A stretch of 64,000 bases of DNA from NCBI GenBank assembly GCA_013289085.1, contig JABDAR010000002.1:1-64000 (forward strand), in the 5' to 3' direction. Shown here in pieces: positions 22,757 through 33,280 of this stretch. The notes under the pieces were generated by a model. It did no database searches. It saw nothing but the letters and a program-made list of their open reading frames with translations, and had not been told where the DNA came from. This stretch comes from Gammaproteobacteria bacterium. Its GTDB lineage: Bacteria > Pseudomonadota > Gammaproteobacteria > JABCZS01. Positions within the stretch are counted from its first letter, which is position 1. Each line of letters opens with the position of its first letter. The translations under genes were made by a program, and so were the position numbers.

Positions 22757-23915
22757 TACCAAAAAACTAGTCCTTCATTCACAAAAGGCTAAAAACATCG
22801 ATAAAAAAGATATTTTTAAGCTTGAAAACTGGCAGGAGCTGCTTGATTCGCACCAGCCTTATTCTGGAAATAATCCTGAGAAGGAGGACCCGCGTGTTAT
22901 TTTAGAAAAATTGAATTTATTAAATAGCCAAGAAAACCTTCAAGAAATGAAAAACTATTTAGCAACAATAAACCCCTACTGGAGCGGCATATTTGAGCCC
23001 ATTTTTTATCGCCACGTTTCGATTGATAAGCTGCCTGAGCAAGTAAGTCAGGATCAGAATGATAAAAATACTTATGTAGTGCATTATCCTGGCACTCAGA
23101 TTAGCCAAGGGAATATGTTTGATCCGATGACGGTGGGCTTATATTACAACAATATCAATTATCGTCATGTTGATGGTGTAACGAATTTAGTGTTTGGTAC
23201 GGGTGGGACAAAAAATGCGATGGCCGTTATTCAAGATATCAACGCATGGATACAATCCAGGATTAAGAGTGGCGCTAAGATTGAAGAACTCTCTTTAGTC
23301 TGCAGCAGCTTTAGTCGTGGATCTGCGGTAGTAGAAGTGATTGCAGCGTTATATAAACTGCACCCTGAGCTAAAAGTCCATGCGTATTTACTAGATCCAG
23401 TAAGAGGCTGGATTGATGGTCCTAATGCTGCAACTGAATCTAAAACTCTACCCCCTTCTGTGAAAACTTGCCTAGTGACTTATGCAAATCCTAAAATTAT
23501 AGATCCGGGATTTATGGCCGTCACCTTCCCACGAGAATTTAAACCAGAGTCCAAAGATACCTCCTACCTGGCTATATCACAAAATGCTGGGCACAATATG
23601 GTTGGATTATTTAATGACAATCCTCGCAAAAACAAACAGGCTTATGCAAGCTACTGGTTATATTTAAAGTTTTTAGTACATACAGGCGTGCTAGATAAAA
23701 CCACTTTTATTCCTGATTTAAATGATGCTCATGTTAAAAAATGGACGCAGCCTTTAAAAGATCAAAATATGAGCGATAACCAATTAAACATATTAGGGGC
23801 TAATCTTCACAAGATGAAGGATGATGATCCATTTAAAGCGATTATAAAACGCGCTATAAATTGGGCAAACCTACCTGAACCAACTACCAAAATTACTTTT
23901 AAAGCAAAATTATAA
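22734..23915 (+). CDS. Unknown protein with serine-hydrolase-like core (DUF2235/Tle1-like elbow)
   Basis: A 393-residue soluble protein with no signal peptide. The segment LSLVCSSFSRGSAVVEVI resembles the nucleophile elbow (GFSRGA) of DUF2235/Tle1 lipases, with Ser194 as candidate nucleophile. Asp221 (YLLDPVRG) and His287 (NAGHNMVG) lie downstream in the expected order for a triad. The preceding FGTGGTKNAMAVIQDI fits a strand-loop-helix before the elbow. The first Gly of GxSxG is Ser here. A good GAGG ribosome site precedes the ATG. It ends in FKAKL, a tail shared with the protein at 58815-60548. A hydrolase acting on lipids or esters, perhaps an effector, is inference. Confidence 0.65.
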   Translation: MPKNSTSNTKKLVLHSQKAKNIDKKDIFKLENWQELLDSHQPYSGNNPEKEDPRVILEKLNLLNSQENLQEMKNYLATINPYWSGIFEPIFYRHVSIDKLPEQVSQDQNDKNTYVVHYPGTQISQGNMFDPMTVGLYYNNINYRHVDGVTNLVFGTGGTKNAMAVIQDINAWIQSRIKSGAKIEELSLVCSSFSRGSAVVEVIAALYKLHPELKVHAYLLDPVRGWIDGPNAATESKTLPPSVKTCLVTYANPKIIDPGFMAVTFPREFKPESKDTSYLAISQNAGHNMVGLFNDNPRKNKQAYASYWLYLKFLVHTGVLDKTTFIPDLNDAHVKKWTQPLKDQNMSDNQLNILGANLHKMKDDDPFKAIIKRAINWANLPEPTTKITFKAKL

Positions 23916-23942
23916 AGGGGGATAAAATACCCCCCTTTTTTA
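23914..23942 (+). terminator. Rho-independent terminator
   Basis: Stem AAAGGGGG / CCCCCTTT with an 8-base A/T loop and a T run. It starts at the stop codon of the hydrolase-like gene and lies between it and the convergent groEL end. Confidence 0.85.
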
Positions 23943-23965
23943 GGAAAAAACCTAGGAAAACATGA

Positions 23966-25630
<1,665 letters not shown>

Positions 25631-25658
25631 TCACCTTTCTATGTTATTGTTTAATTAA

Positions 25659-25958
25659 TTAACCTTCAATGACGCCCATGATGTCGTCTTCACGCATCAC
25701 CAAGTAATCTTGTTCTGCGACTCGAACTTCTGTGCCAGCATATTTGCCAAATAACACAGTATCACCGACTTTCACATCTAAAGGACGAATATCGCCATTT
25801 TCCAATAGCTTACCTTTACCAATGGCAATAATTTGGCCACGACTAGGTTTCTCTTTAGCGTTATCAGGAATATAAATCCCGCCAGCTGTTCTTTCATTCT
25901 CTTCAAGACGTCGCACCAACACGCGATCGTGCAGTGGGCGAATGTTTGCTTCTGCCAT
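25659..25958 (-). CDS. groES: Co-chaperonin GroES
   Basis: A 99-residue lid subunit for GroEL. The mobile loop region is [18 protein letters not shown] and the N-terminal strand is [11 protein letters not shown], both canonical. It is the first gene of the groESL operon; its promoter overlaps a CIRCE operator. Confidence 0.99.
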   Translation of the reverse strand: MAEANIRPLHDRVLVRRLEENERTAGGIYIPDNAKEKPSRGQIIAIGKGKLLENGDIRPLDVKVGDTVLFGKYAGTEVRVAEQDYLVMREDDIMGVIEG

Positions 25959-25990
25959 ATTGTCTCTCCATTAGGATTTAAGTTGTTGAA

Positions 25991-26017
25991 TTAGCACTCT
26001 CAAACTCTGAGTGCCAA
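25991..26017. promoter_or_regulatory. CIRCE operator (HrcA binding site) for groESL
   Basis: TTAGCACTC, nine bases, GAGTGCCAA: the CIRCE element with 9-bp arms and 9-bp spacer, with one mismatch from the consensus right arm. It lies 33 bases upstream of groES and covers the predicted transcription start. CIRCE is bound by the heat-sensitive repressor HrcA. hrcA itself is not in the window. Confidence 0.92.
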
Positions 26018-26046
26018 TGATATGGGGCCGATTAAACCATTGTCAA
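26017..26046 (-). promoter_or_regulatory. Sigma-70-type promoter of groESL
   Basis: On the minus strand a perfect -35 TTGACA (26046-26041) and -10 TATCAT (26022-26017) with an 18-base spacer. The -10 abuts the CIRCE operator, so HrcA would block RNA polymerase. No sigma-32-like consensus was recognised. Confidence 0.8.
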
Positions 26047-26142
26047 GGCCTAGTTTAAAAAGATTCCCCTGACCTACCGCCTACCACTGGCTTGGTTACA
26101 GTTTATGGTTTATAATGTTTTATATTTCAATAACTTAAACTA

Positions 26143-26171
26143 TTGCGTTCTTAAGGGAATCTAGGTACAAT
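26143..26171 (+). promoter_or_regulatory. Candidate promoter of the 764-residue protein gene
   Basis: TTGCGT and TACAAT separated by 17 bases, about 40 bases before the ATG at 26213. The -10 is good and the -35 is weak. The ribosome site GAGG is 8-9 bases before the ATG. Confidence 0.45.
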
Positions 26172-26212
26172 GAAATAGTAAGTAGTAGACCTAAGTAATA
26201 TGAGGTAAGAAA

Positions 26213-28507
26213 ATGCCTGCTGATGATCAAAAGAAAAATGAAATTATAAGCAATCCTCACCAGGATGCTGGGGTTGCAAGAACTCACCAAGCTGCCGTCG
26301 AAGCTAAGAAAAAGAAAGATGCATTAAGAGCACAAAGAAAAGCGGCTGCAACCAATAAAGCTCCAACGCAGCCATCCAAAGCATATTACCCAGATACTGC
26401 CTTAACCAAAATTAAAGCTGCACCATATACTGCAACTGCTCCCAGTGATCTCAATACCGCTTTTAAAGCTTATGGGGATAGACTCACAGAATATGATAAT
26501 GCAAAAGCTATTGTCCGCGCGAAATACAGTCATCAAGATGTATCTAGATGGCATAGCGTGCGCCATCGTCTTTTTTCTTTTCAACTATCTAGATATGAAA
26601 AAGCCCGTGATGAAGTGAATAAGCTAAAAGAAATCCGCAGCCATGCCCCAGCGAATAAATTTTCCCCATCTACATGGTTGCCTGCAACGAAGAAATATAT
26701 TTCTTTTAGTGCGAAAAAGTTAGCTGTAGCAGAAGCTGAATTAATAGCTGCAGAAACAGCATTAGTTGATGCTGAAACAAAACTTTTAGCTGATGCACGT
26801 GCTAATAAAAAAGCTGCATTAGAAGGACTGACAAATATTGGCGCCGATAAAGCAACCATAGATATCTTAACAGCGCTTGAAAGCTCAGACGATGAAATTT
26901 TAAAACTTGAACAAGAACAAACCGCGAAACATGTCGAAGCACTTGATAAAATTACAGACTGGCATCTTGAAGGCAGCTATAAAAATGAAACACCTTCTTT
27001 TGCTGATCTTAGTCTAACACCCAGTTACCAAAAAATTTATGACTTACGCAAAGGCGCTGAAAAAGATGCTGAAGAATTACAGAAAAAATTAACTGATGAA
27101 AAAACAAAATTAAATAAGCAACTTCTTGAGATTCAACAAAGAAGAGCAACAGCACCTGCACCAACTGATGCAGAAAATAAAATCCTTAATAAAGCTGAAG
27201 AACACATTAAAACTCAAGTCGAAGCAGCTGATAGAATTATCAAAGCATCAAAAGAAGCGTTAAAAGCAGAAGATAAAAAAGCAAATGAACATTTAGAAGT
27301 AAAATATAAAAACTTCTTTTCTGATACCACTAAGGCAAGTCTTAAAGGTGGAGTTAATAAAAAATTTGTGGGTGCCGCAGGAGTCACGGCCACTTTATTT
27401 TCAGCAAATTATGTTACAGGTATGGTTCTTACGGCATCCCTTCTTGCCCCCCCTGCCTCATTCGCACTTGCTGCTCCGATTGTCTTTTATTTAGGGTGGG
27501 TGGGTGCCAAGGCTGTGGCTCGCACAGGGATGATTTTATATAGCAAAGCTACACATGATGAGTTTATTGATGATCATGGCCATCAAGTTATAGCCGCTAG
27601 AATTGGTTCCACTGATGCTTATCTTGCGCTCGTCGTTGATGAAAAAGGCAAAGCAACTGGCGTAACCGTGGGTGGCGGTATCGGAAATGTAACTAAAGAA
27701 GATAGAATCCTACAAGTAAATGCTTTCATAGATAAGTTTATTCAAGCCGGCATTATTGAAGTCCCTGGTGGCATCTTAGTGATGACCAGTATCCCCGATT
27801 ATGACTATGAGGTCTATGCTGAATATTGCAATTTATTAACTGCTCGCTGTCAAGAGTTGGGTATTAAAATAAAATTTGAAGACCCTAGAAGTAAGAAAAA
27901 TCCAATACAAAATGAAGCAGCAAACGAGCAAAAAATATATGCTGAAAAATCTGTGGCAGTCCAACAAAAAAACCAAAAAGAACTTGCGGAGTTTACCCAA
28001 CGCCCAGAAAACATAGGGGCCTCCCCTGAAGAGGTAGCAAATAGATTTGAATTCTATAAAATGGCAAAAACAGGTACAAATACTGAAAGCGCATCGCTTA
28101 TAAATACTGTTTGGGATTCTCATAAGAAAGAATACAAAAGTGATACAGCAAATAGACATGTAATGAGTGTACTGGATGTTGTTAAAAAAGCGGGTGATGA
28201 AGGTGCGAATAAAGATGATAAAAACAAGCAGGCCCCTCCTGTTGTTGTGGGCGCTAATAGTGCCACAGGAGCACCTGTGGTCAATAGCTTAGCCCTAGCA
28301 AATGGTAATGCAAGCTCAAGTAGCAATGCTCCAAGCAGCACTAACACTAATACAAGTTCAAGTTCAAGTTCAAGCAGCAATAGTAGCTCAAATAACAATA
28401 ACAATAACAATAACAATAACAATACTAACAGTAGTTCTAGCAGCAGTACTCATGAGGCAACTGAGTATAATATACACCACAGACCAACTAACCCCTGGCA
28501 TATATAA
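26213..28507 (+). CDS. Unknown large coiled-coil membrane protein with Ser/Asn-rich tail
   Basis: A 764-residue protein I do not recognise. The first 380 residues are Ala/Lys/Glu-rich and strongly helical, with heptad-like stretches (about 175-240 and 265-365) suggesting coiled coils. A hydrophobic region at about 390-440, with two likely membrane helices, follows. After it is a mixed domain (about 450-560) containing GGIGNVTKEDRIL and TSIPDYDYEVYAEYCNLL. The last 70 residues are Ser, Asn and Thr repeats encoded by six-base repeats. There is no signal peptide. It has its own promoter and stands alone between groES and dsbD. The build resembles secreted effectors of intracellular bacteria, but that is inference. 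Confidence 0.7.
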   Translation: MPADDQKKNEIISNPHQDAGVARTHQAAVEAKKKKDALRAQRKAAATNKAPTQPSKAYYPDTALTKIKAAPYTATAPSDLNTAFKAYGDRLTEYDNAKAIVRAKYSHQDVSRWHSVRHRLFSFQLSRYEKARDEVNKLKEIRSHAPANKFSPSTWLPATKKYISFSAKKLAVAEAELIAAETALVDAETKLLADARANKKAALEGLTNIGADKATIDILTALESSDDEILKLEQEQTAKHVEALDKITDWHLEGSYKNETPSFADLSLTPSYQKIYDLRKGAEKDAEELQKKLTDEKTKLNKQLLEIQQRRATAPAPTDAENKILNKAEEHIKTQVEAADRIIKASKEALKAEDKKANEHLEVKYKNFFSDTTKASLKGGVNKKFVGAAGVTATLFSANYVTGMVLTASLLAPPASFALAAPIVFYLGWVGAKAVARTGMILYSKATHDEFIDDHGHQVIAARIGSTDAYLALVVDEKGKATGVTVGGGIGNVTKEDRILQVNAFIDKFIQAGIIEVPGGILVMTSIPDYDYEVYAEYCNLLTARCQELGIKIKFEDPRSKKNPIQNEAANEQKIYAEKSVAVQQKNQKELAEFTQRPENIGASPEEVANRFEFYKMAKTGTNTESASLINTVWDSHKKEYKSDTANRHVMSVLDVVKKAGDEGANKDDKNKQAPPVVVGANSATGAPVVNSLALANGNASSSSNAPSSTNTNTSSSSSSSSNSSSNNNNNNNNNNNTNSSSSSSTHEATEYNIHHRPTNPWHI
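28354..28424 (+). repeat. Six-base tandem repeats (AAGTTC)3 and (AATAAC)5
   Basis: Two tracts inside the C-terminal coding region: three AAGTTC units (28354-28371) and five AATAAC units from 28391. They encode the poly-Ser and poly-Asn runs. Frame is preserved on expansion or loss of units. Confidence 0.85.
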
Positions 28508-28560
28508 TCCTTTGCTTTAAATCTATTTGCTTGCCCCTCAAAAAATGCATACAATAGATT

Positions 28561-30105
28561 ATGCAAAATCGCGTCCCTTATTTATTTTTATTATTCATCT
28601 TACTACCGCTTTACGCGCTAGCTTCTCCTTTTGATAATCTTTTACAAAAACCTAAATTACTTCCACCTGAAGAGGCGTTTGTCTTAACTGTTTTAGATAC
28701 TAAGCCCAATGAAATCACCATCAGTGCGCAGATTGCGCCGGGGTATTATTTGTATCAAGACCAATTTAGTTTTACTGCTCCCAAGGATTTATCTTTAGGC
28801 GAGCCTATTTTCCCGGAAGGGGTTATTAAAACTGATGAATTTTTTGGTACGCAAACTGTGTTTGAAACGAATACACTCATTACTATTCCTGTTTTAAAAC
28901 ATCCTGTTCAAAGTGAAATTACTGTAGGTTATCGCGGGTGCGCGCCTATTGGCGTGTGTTATCCGCCTATGGAAACTATTTTATCCTTGGAATTTGACGC
29001 TGCACAAACGAATGGTGAGCATATAAAGGTGAGCCAAATTTTAGCCGATAAACACTTTGTTCTAGCGTTAATCATATTTTTTGGTTTAGGTATTTTACTC
29101 GCATTAACACCTTGTGTATTGCCCATGCTGCCCATTTTATCGAGTATTATTTTAGGACAAAAACATTTAAACCGAGCAAAGGCATTTGAATTAAGCTTTA
29201 TTTATATTATCGCGATGTCGCTGACCTTTGCGATTGCAGGCGTTATTGCGGCATTATTAGGTGCCAATTTACAAAGCAGTTTACAACATCCTGCAGTACT
29301 TATTTTTAGCGCGGCGATATTAATTATTTTAGCGATTGTGTTATTGTTTGATTATTCTTTACAACTACCGTCATTTATCAGCAATAAACTTGATCATTTA
29401 AGCCGCAAACAAAAAGGTGGCACAGTGATTGGTGTTGCCAGCATGGGCATATTATCTGCGCTGGTTGTTTCACCTTGTGTGACACCTCCACTTATTGGCG
29501 CCCTGATTTATATTGCCGAATCGGGAAATGTGATATTAGGCGGCAGTGCATTATTTTTGTTAGGACTTGGCATGGGCGTGCCGCTGATTTTATTATCGGT
29601 ATTTGGTATGCATATATTGCCCAAACAAGGGCGATGGCTGCGTGGGATTAAAATTTTATTTGCAGTGTTATTAATTGGCTTAGCGGCCAGCTTAATCATG
29701 CGCATTACCCCCGCGGCTAGCAAACCCACCTTTGATTATATTGCGGTGAAAACCATAGAAGATGTGCACACACAAATCCAAGAAGCGAGCCTGATAAAGC
29801 AACCGGTGATTTTAGATTTTTATGCCGACTGGTGTGTTTCCTGCGTGAAAATGGAACAAACGGTATTTCCAGATCCTCAGGTGCAAGTATTACTTAAACA
29901 CTTTCGCTTCTTAAAAGCCGATGTGACGGCAAATGATGCCGATGACAAAGCCCTGATGCAATATTATGAAGTCTATGGCCCCCCTGCTATTTTATTTTTT
30001 AGCAAAGATGGCAAGATACAGCCTGAACTGCAGATTGTTGGTGAGATTAATGCCAATGATTTTGCTACTCACACTAGTAATCTTCTGCAAAAAGACGTAA
30101 AATAA
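28561..30105 (+). CDS. dsbD: Thiol:disulfide interchange protein DsbD
   Basis: A 514-residue inner-membrane electron conduit that passes reducing power from cytoplasmic thioredoxin to periplasmic thiol proteins. A signal peptide (about 1-21) precedes the alpha domain with the redox pair in GYRGCAPIGVCYPP. The membrane beta domain has the Cys of LTPCVLPMLP and of VVSPCVTPPL. The C-terminal thioredoxin-like gamma domain carries DWCVSC (Cys425-Cys428). All three modules and all six redox cysteines are present. It is slightly shorter than the E. coli protein. Confidence 0.96.
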   Translation: MQNRVPYLFLLFILLPLYALASPFDNLLQKPKLLPPEEAFVLTVLDTKPNEITISAQIAPGYYLYQDQFSFTAPKDLSLGEPIFPEGVIKTDEFFGTQTVFETNTLITIPVLKHPVQSEITVGYRGCAPIGVCYPPMETILSLEFDAAQTNGEHIKVSQILADKHFVLALIIFFGLGILLALTPCVLPMLPILSSIILGQKHLNRAKAFELSFIYIIAMSLTFAIAGVIAALLGANLQSSLQHPAVLIFSAAILIILAIVLLFDYSLQLPSFISNKLDHLSRKQKGGTVIGVASMGILSALVVSPCVTPPLIGALIYIAESGNVILGGSALFLLGLGMGVPLILLSVFGMHILPKQGRWLRGIKILFAVLLIGLAASLIMRITPAASKPTFDYIAVKTIEDVHTQIQEASLIKQPVILDFYADWCVSCVKMEQTVFPDPQVQVLLKHFRFLKADVTANDADDKALMQYYEVYGPPAILFFSKDGKIQPELQIVGEINANDFATHTSNLLQKDVK

Positions 30106-30133
30106 CGTCAACTTCTGAAAAAGGCTGAAAACC

Positions 30134-30568
30134 ATGGATATTCGTAAAGTTAAAAAGTTAATTGAATTACTAGAAGAGTCGCAATGTACAGAACTTGAGA
30201 TCCGCGAGGGTGAAGAATCTGTGCGCATTAGTCGTGCCTCTACTATTGCACCTACTGTTTATGCTGCAGCGCCAGTGGTCACAGCCGCATCACAAACAAC
30301 TCACCATGAAGCACCTGTAGAGAAGAAAATTTCAGGTCACACAGTTAAATCACCTATGGTAGGCACATTTTACCGCTCCTCTTCTCCAGATGCAAAGGCT
30401 TTTGTAGAAGTAGGCCACAGTGTTAAAGTCGGTGATGTGTTATGTATCATTGAAGCCATGAAAATGTTCAACCAAATTGAAGCTGACAAATCCGGCACCG
30501 TAAGTGCTATATTGGTCGAAAATGCTGAACCGGTCGAATACCATCAACCCTTATTTATTATTGAATAG
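30134..30568 (+). CDS. accB: Biotin carboxyl carrier protein of acetyl-CoA carboxylase
   Basis: A 144-residue carrier whose biotin is carboxylated by AccC and delivered to acetyl-CoA. The biotinyl domain has EAMKMF with Lys110 as attachment site. The thumb segment is [16 protein letters not shown]. An Ala/Pro-rich linker (about 38-60) separates it from the N-terminal helix. It is followed by accC after 12 bases. Confidence 0.97.
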   Translation: MDIRKVKKLIELLEESQCTELEIREGEESVRISRASTIAPTVYAAAPVVTAASQTTHHEAPVEKKISGHTVKSPMVGTFYRSSSPDAKAFVEVGHSVKVGDVLCIIEAMKMFNQIEADKSGTVSAILVENAEPVEYHQPLFIIE

Positions 30569-30580
30569 CAGATAAACATT

Positions 30581-31927
30581 ATGTTAGATAAAGTCTTGAT
30601 CGCCAATCGAGGCGAAATTGCATTACGTATTTTGCGCGCCTGCCATGAACTTGGCATTGAAACCGTCGCAGTATATTCCACCGCTGATAAAGATCTGATG
30701 CATGTAAAACTTGCAGGTGAATCTGTGTGTATTGGTCCGCCCGCTGCGGGACAAAGTTATTTAAATATACCCGCCCTGATTAGCGCAGCAGAAGTCACTG
30801 ATGCCACCGCTATTCATCCAGGTTATGGATTTTTGGCTGAAAATGCCGATTTTGCAGAACGTGTTGAAGCCAGTGGTTTTATTTTCATTGGTCCTAAAGC
30901 CGATAATATTCGCTTGATGGGTGATAAAGTCAGCGCCATTGCCGCGATGAAAAAATCCGGTGTACCTTGCGTGCCTGGATCTGATGGATCGCTTGGCAAT
31001 GATAATGAAAGAAATTTAGAGTTGGCCGAAAAAATTGGTTACCCGGTCATTATTAAAGCATCCGGTGGTGGTGGCGGCCGCGGAATGCGTGTAGTTCATA
31101 GTCCTGCTGCATTAATTCATGCTATTGCCATGACCCGTCAAGAAGCACAAGCGGCTTTTAATAACAGCATGGTCTATATGGAAAAGTTTTTACAAAATCC
31201 ACGTCACATTGAAATTCAAGTCGCTAGTGATGGTCAAGGACATGCGATTCATTTAGGTGAACGTGATTGTTCTATGCAACGTCGCCATCAAAAAGTATTA
31301 GAAGAAGCACCGGCCCCCGGTTTAACTCCTGAACAACGTAAAGCAATTGGTAGTCGTTGCGTGCAAGCCTGTTTAGATATGAATTATCGTGGCGTAGGCA
31401 CCTTTGAATTTTTATATGAAGACGGTCAATTTTATTTTATTGAAATGAATACCCGTATCCAAGTAGAACATCCAGTCACTGAAATGATTACCGGTATTGA
31501 TCTCGTACGCTTACAAATTGAAATTGCCGCCGGAAAACCTTTGAGCATCACTCAAGAACAAGTGCATTTTAAAGGTCATGCCATTGAATGCCGTATTAAT
31601 GCTGAAGATGCGAAAACATTTTTACCAAGCCCCGGGAAAATTGAGTTATTCCATCCGCCGGGTGGTTTAGGCATACGTTTTGATTCACATATTTATTCTG
31701 GTTATCACGTTCCGCCTAATTACGATTCTCTCATAGGTAAGCTGATTACTTATGGTGAAACTCGTGACATTGCCATAGCCAGAATGCGTAATGCTTTAAA
31801 TGAAATTGTGATTCAAGGCATAAAAACTAATATTGCATTGCACCAAGATTTGTTGCATGATGCCAGCTTCGTACAAGGCGGCACCAATATTCATTATCTT
31901 GAAAAAAAGCTTGCCCTACACAAATGA
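30581..31927 (+). CDS. accC: Biotin carboxylase subunit of acetyl-CoA carboxylase
   Basis: A 448-residue ATP-grasp enzyme that carboxylates the biotin on AccB using bicarbonate, the first step of fatty-acid synthesis. The glycine-rich ATP loop is [14 protein letters not shown]. Other signatures are [12 protein letters not shown], the catalytic [16 protein letters not shown], and [12 protein letters not shown]. It overlaps prmA by 4 bases. Confidence 0.98.
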   Translation: MLDKVLIANRGEIALRILRACHELGIETVAVYSTADKDLMHVKLAGESVCIGPPAAGQSYLNIPALISAAEVTDATAIHPGYGFLAENADFAERVEASGFIFIGPKADNIRLMGDKVSAIAAMKKSGVPCVPGSDGSLGNDNERNLELAEKIGYPVIIKASGGGGGRGMRVVHSPAALIHAIAMTRQEAQAAFNNSMVYMEKFLQNPRHIEIQVASDGQGHAIHLGERDCSMQRRHQKVLEEAPAPGLTPEQRKAIGSRCVQACLDMNYRGVGTFEFLYEDGQFYFIEMNTRIQVEHPVTEMITGIDLVRLQIEIAAGKPLSITQEQVHFKGHAIECRINAEDAKTFLPSPGKIELFHPPGGLGIRFDSHIYSGYHVPPNYDSLIGKLITYGETRDIAIARMRNALNEIVIQGIKTNIALHQDLLHDASFVQGGTNIHYLEKKLALHK

Positions 31928-32799
31928 GTTATATTCAGCTGGAATTAACGAGCGATGCCTCGGGTGTTGAAATTTTATCTGAACAACTCGAATCATTAGG
32001 TGCTCTTGGTGTAACCTGGGTTGATGCTTTTGATAACCCTATTTATGAACCCGCGCCGCAAGCTCATCCTTTATGGGATCAAGTCATAGTGACGGCTCTT
32101 TTTCCAGAACAAGCTGATATTGAAACTATCAAAAACACCTTACAAAACCAGCTAGGTATGATACCGATAGGTCAAAGTCATGTTGAAGATGAAAACTGGG
32201 TAGAGAAAAATTTAATTGACTTTAAACCCATTGCCATCACACCTTATTTTTGGATCTGCCCTAGTTGGCATAAAGTCAATATCGTTGATGCAAAAGTTCT
32301 ACATCTTAACCCAGGTCTTGCCTTTGGCACGGGTGAGCATCCCACCACACAAATGATATTAAAATATTTAATTAAACATCCACCTATCCATAATACCGTG
32401 ATGGATTATGGGTGTGGTTCAGGCATATTAGCATTAAGTGCCTGTATATTAGGGGCAAAACACGCTTATGCAGTTGATATTGATCCACAAGCATTGATTG
32501 CAACACACAATAATGCGCAATTAAATCATATTCATGATGATAAAATAACTATTGACTTACCCGAGAAACTCACGCAGATTCAAGTTGACCAATTATTGGC
32601 CAATATCTTTATGGTGCCATTGTTGAAATTGCATAAGATTTTTACAACTTTAATAAAACCACAAGGAGAAATTTTATTATCAGGCATTTTAGCATCACAA
32701 GTTGAACAAATTTTCATCACATATGAAGAAGATTTTCACTTAAACCTAGTAGATCAACAAGAAGAATGGTTGTTATTACACGGTACTATGAAAAAATAA
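31924..32799 (+). CDS. prmA: Ribosomal protein L11 methyltransferase PrmA
   Basis: A 291-residue SAM methyltransferase that trimethylates ribosomal protein L11. SAM motif I is [20 protein letters not shown]. It is preceded by the family segment [15 protein letters not shown] and followed by [13 protein letters not shown] (cf. NILAxPL). The start overlaps the accC stop (ATGA). In many relatives dusB follows prmA; here fis follows directly. Confidence 0.95.
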   Translation: MSYIQLELTSDASGVEILSEQLESLGALGVTWVDAFDNPIYEPAPQAHPLWDQVIVTALFPEQADIETIKNTLQNQLGMIPIGQSHVEDENWVEKNLIDFKPIAITPYFWICPSWHKVNIVDAKVLHLNPGLAFGTGEHPTTQMILKYLIKHPPIHNTVMDYGCGSGILALSACILGAKHAYAVDIDPQALIATHNNAQLNHIHDDKITIDLPEKLTQIQVDQLLANIFMVPLLKLHKIFTTLIKPQGEILLSGILASQVEQIFITYEEDFHLNLVDQQEEWLLLHGTMKK

Positions 32800-32819
32800 T
32801 AAATTTTTGCTAAAAAGAC

Positions 32820-32849
32820 TTGTCATCGATAGTTCAAAACAGGTATGAT
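32820..32849 (+). promoter_or_regulatory. Promoter of fis
   Basis: TTGTCA and TATGAT with an 18-base spacer in the 103-base gap between prmA and fis, about 54 bases before the fis ATG. This gives fis its own sigma-70 promoter, in addition to any read-through from accBC-prmA. Confidence 0.65.
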
Positions 32850-32902
32850 GTTTTCATTATAAGAAATGAGCAGGAATCAACATAGATAAAGGACTAATCG
32901 AT

Positions 32903-33187
32903 ATGGCAACTACATTTTTAAATAATTCAGTGCAACAAAATGTTGTTGATGCACACTACGTTCCTCCACTACGCGATAGCGTTAAAACAGCAGTAGAAAA
33001 ATATTTCACTCACCTAGATGGTCAACAGATTAATGATCTATATGAAATGGTATTGAGTGAAGTTGAAGAACCTCTGTTTCAAACTTTAATGAGAATCACC
33101 GGTGGTAATCAATCACTGGCTGCAAAAATTTTAGGCTTAAGCCGCGGCACTTTACGCAAAAAATTAGAACAATACGATTTGATGTAA
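32903..33187 (+). CDS. fis: DNA-binding protein Fis
   Basis: A 94-residue nucleoid protein that bends DNA and activates stable-RNA promoters. The C-terminal helix-turn-helix is GGNQSLAAKILGLSRGTLRK (about 67-86), almost the family consensus. The upstream half has the dimer helices. Length is close to the 98 residues of E. coli Fis. It is not preceded by dusB. Confidence 0.97.
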   Translation: MATTFLNNSVQQNVVDAHYVPPLRDSVKTAVEKYFTHLDGQQINDLYEMVLSEVEEPLFQTLMRITGGNQSLAAKILGLSRGTLRKKLEQYDLM

Positions 33188-33194
33188 ATTCCTA

Positions 33195-33223
33195 TGTCAT
33201 CCTGAGCCAAGCGAGGGATGACA
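33195..33223. repeat. Palindromic interspersed-type repeat between fis and purH
   Basis: TGTCATCC and GGATGACA form an 8-bp inverted repeat around a 13-base loop beginning TGAGCC. It starts 8 bases after the fis stop. It resembles short mobile palindromes (GTCATCCTGAGC type) scattered in many AT-rich proteobacteria, and may also act as a transcript 3' end. No second copy was seen in the window. Confidence 0.6.
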
Positions 33224-33280
33224 ATTCCGGCAACCTCAGGTAAAATATCCCATTTTACCAACAAGCAGTTATTTAAAATC

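Noticed and set aside
28120-28422. Leu-rich frame on the minus strand opposite the Ser/Asn tail
   Set aside because: It is an antisense product of the six-base repeats in the real gene, with poly-Leu composition.
28354-28424. CRISPR-like repeat array
   Set aside because: The repeats are contiguous hexamers inside a coding frame with no spacers.
33218-33280. Longer purH start upstream
   Set aside because: The extra residues are coded by the palindromic repeat and leader and are not part of the PurH family; ATG 33281 fits.
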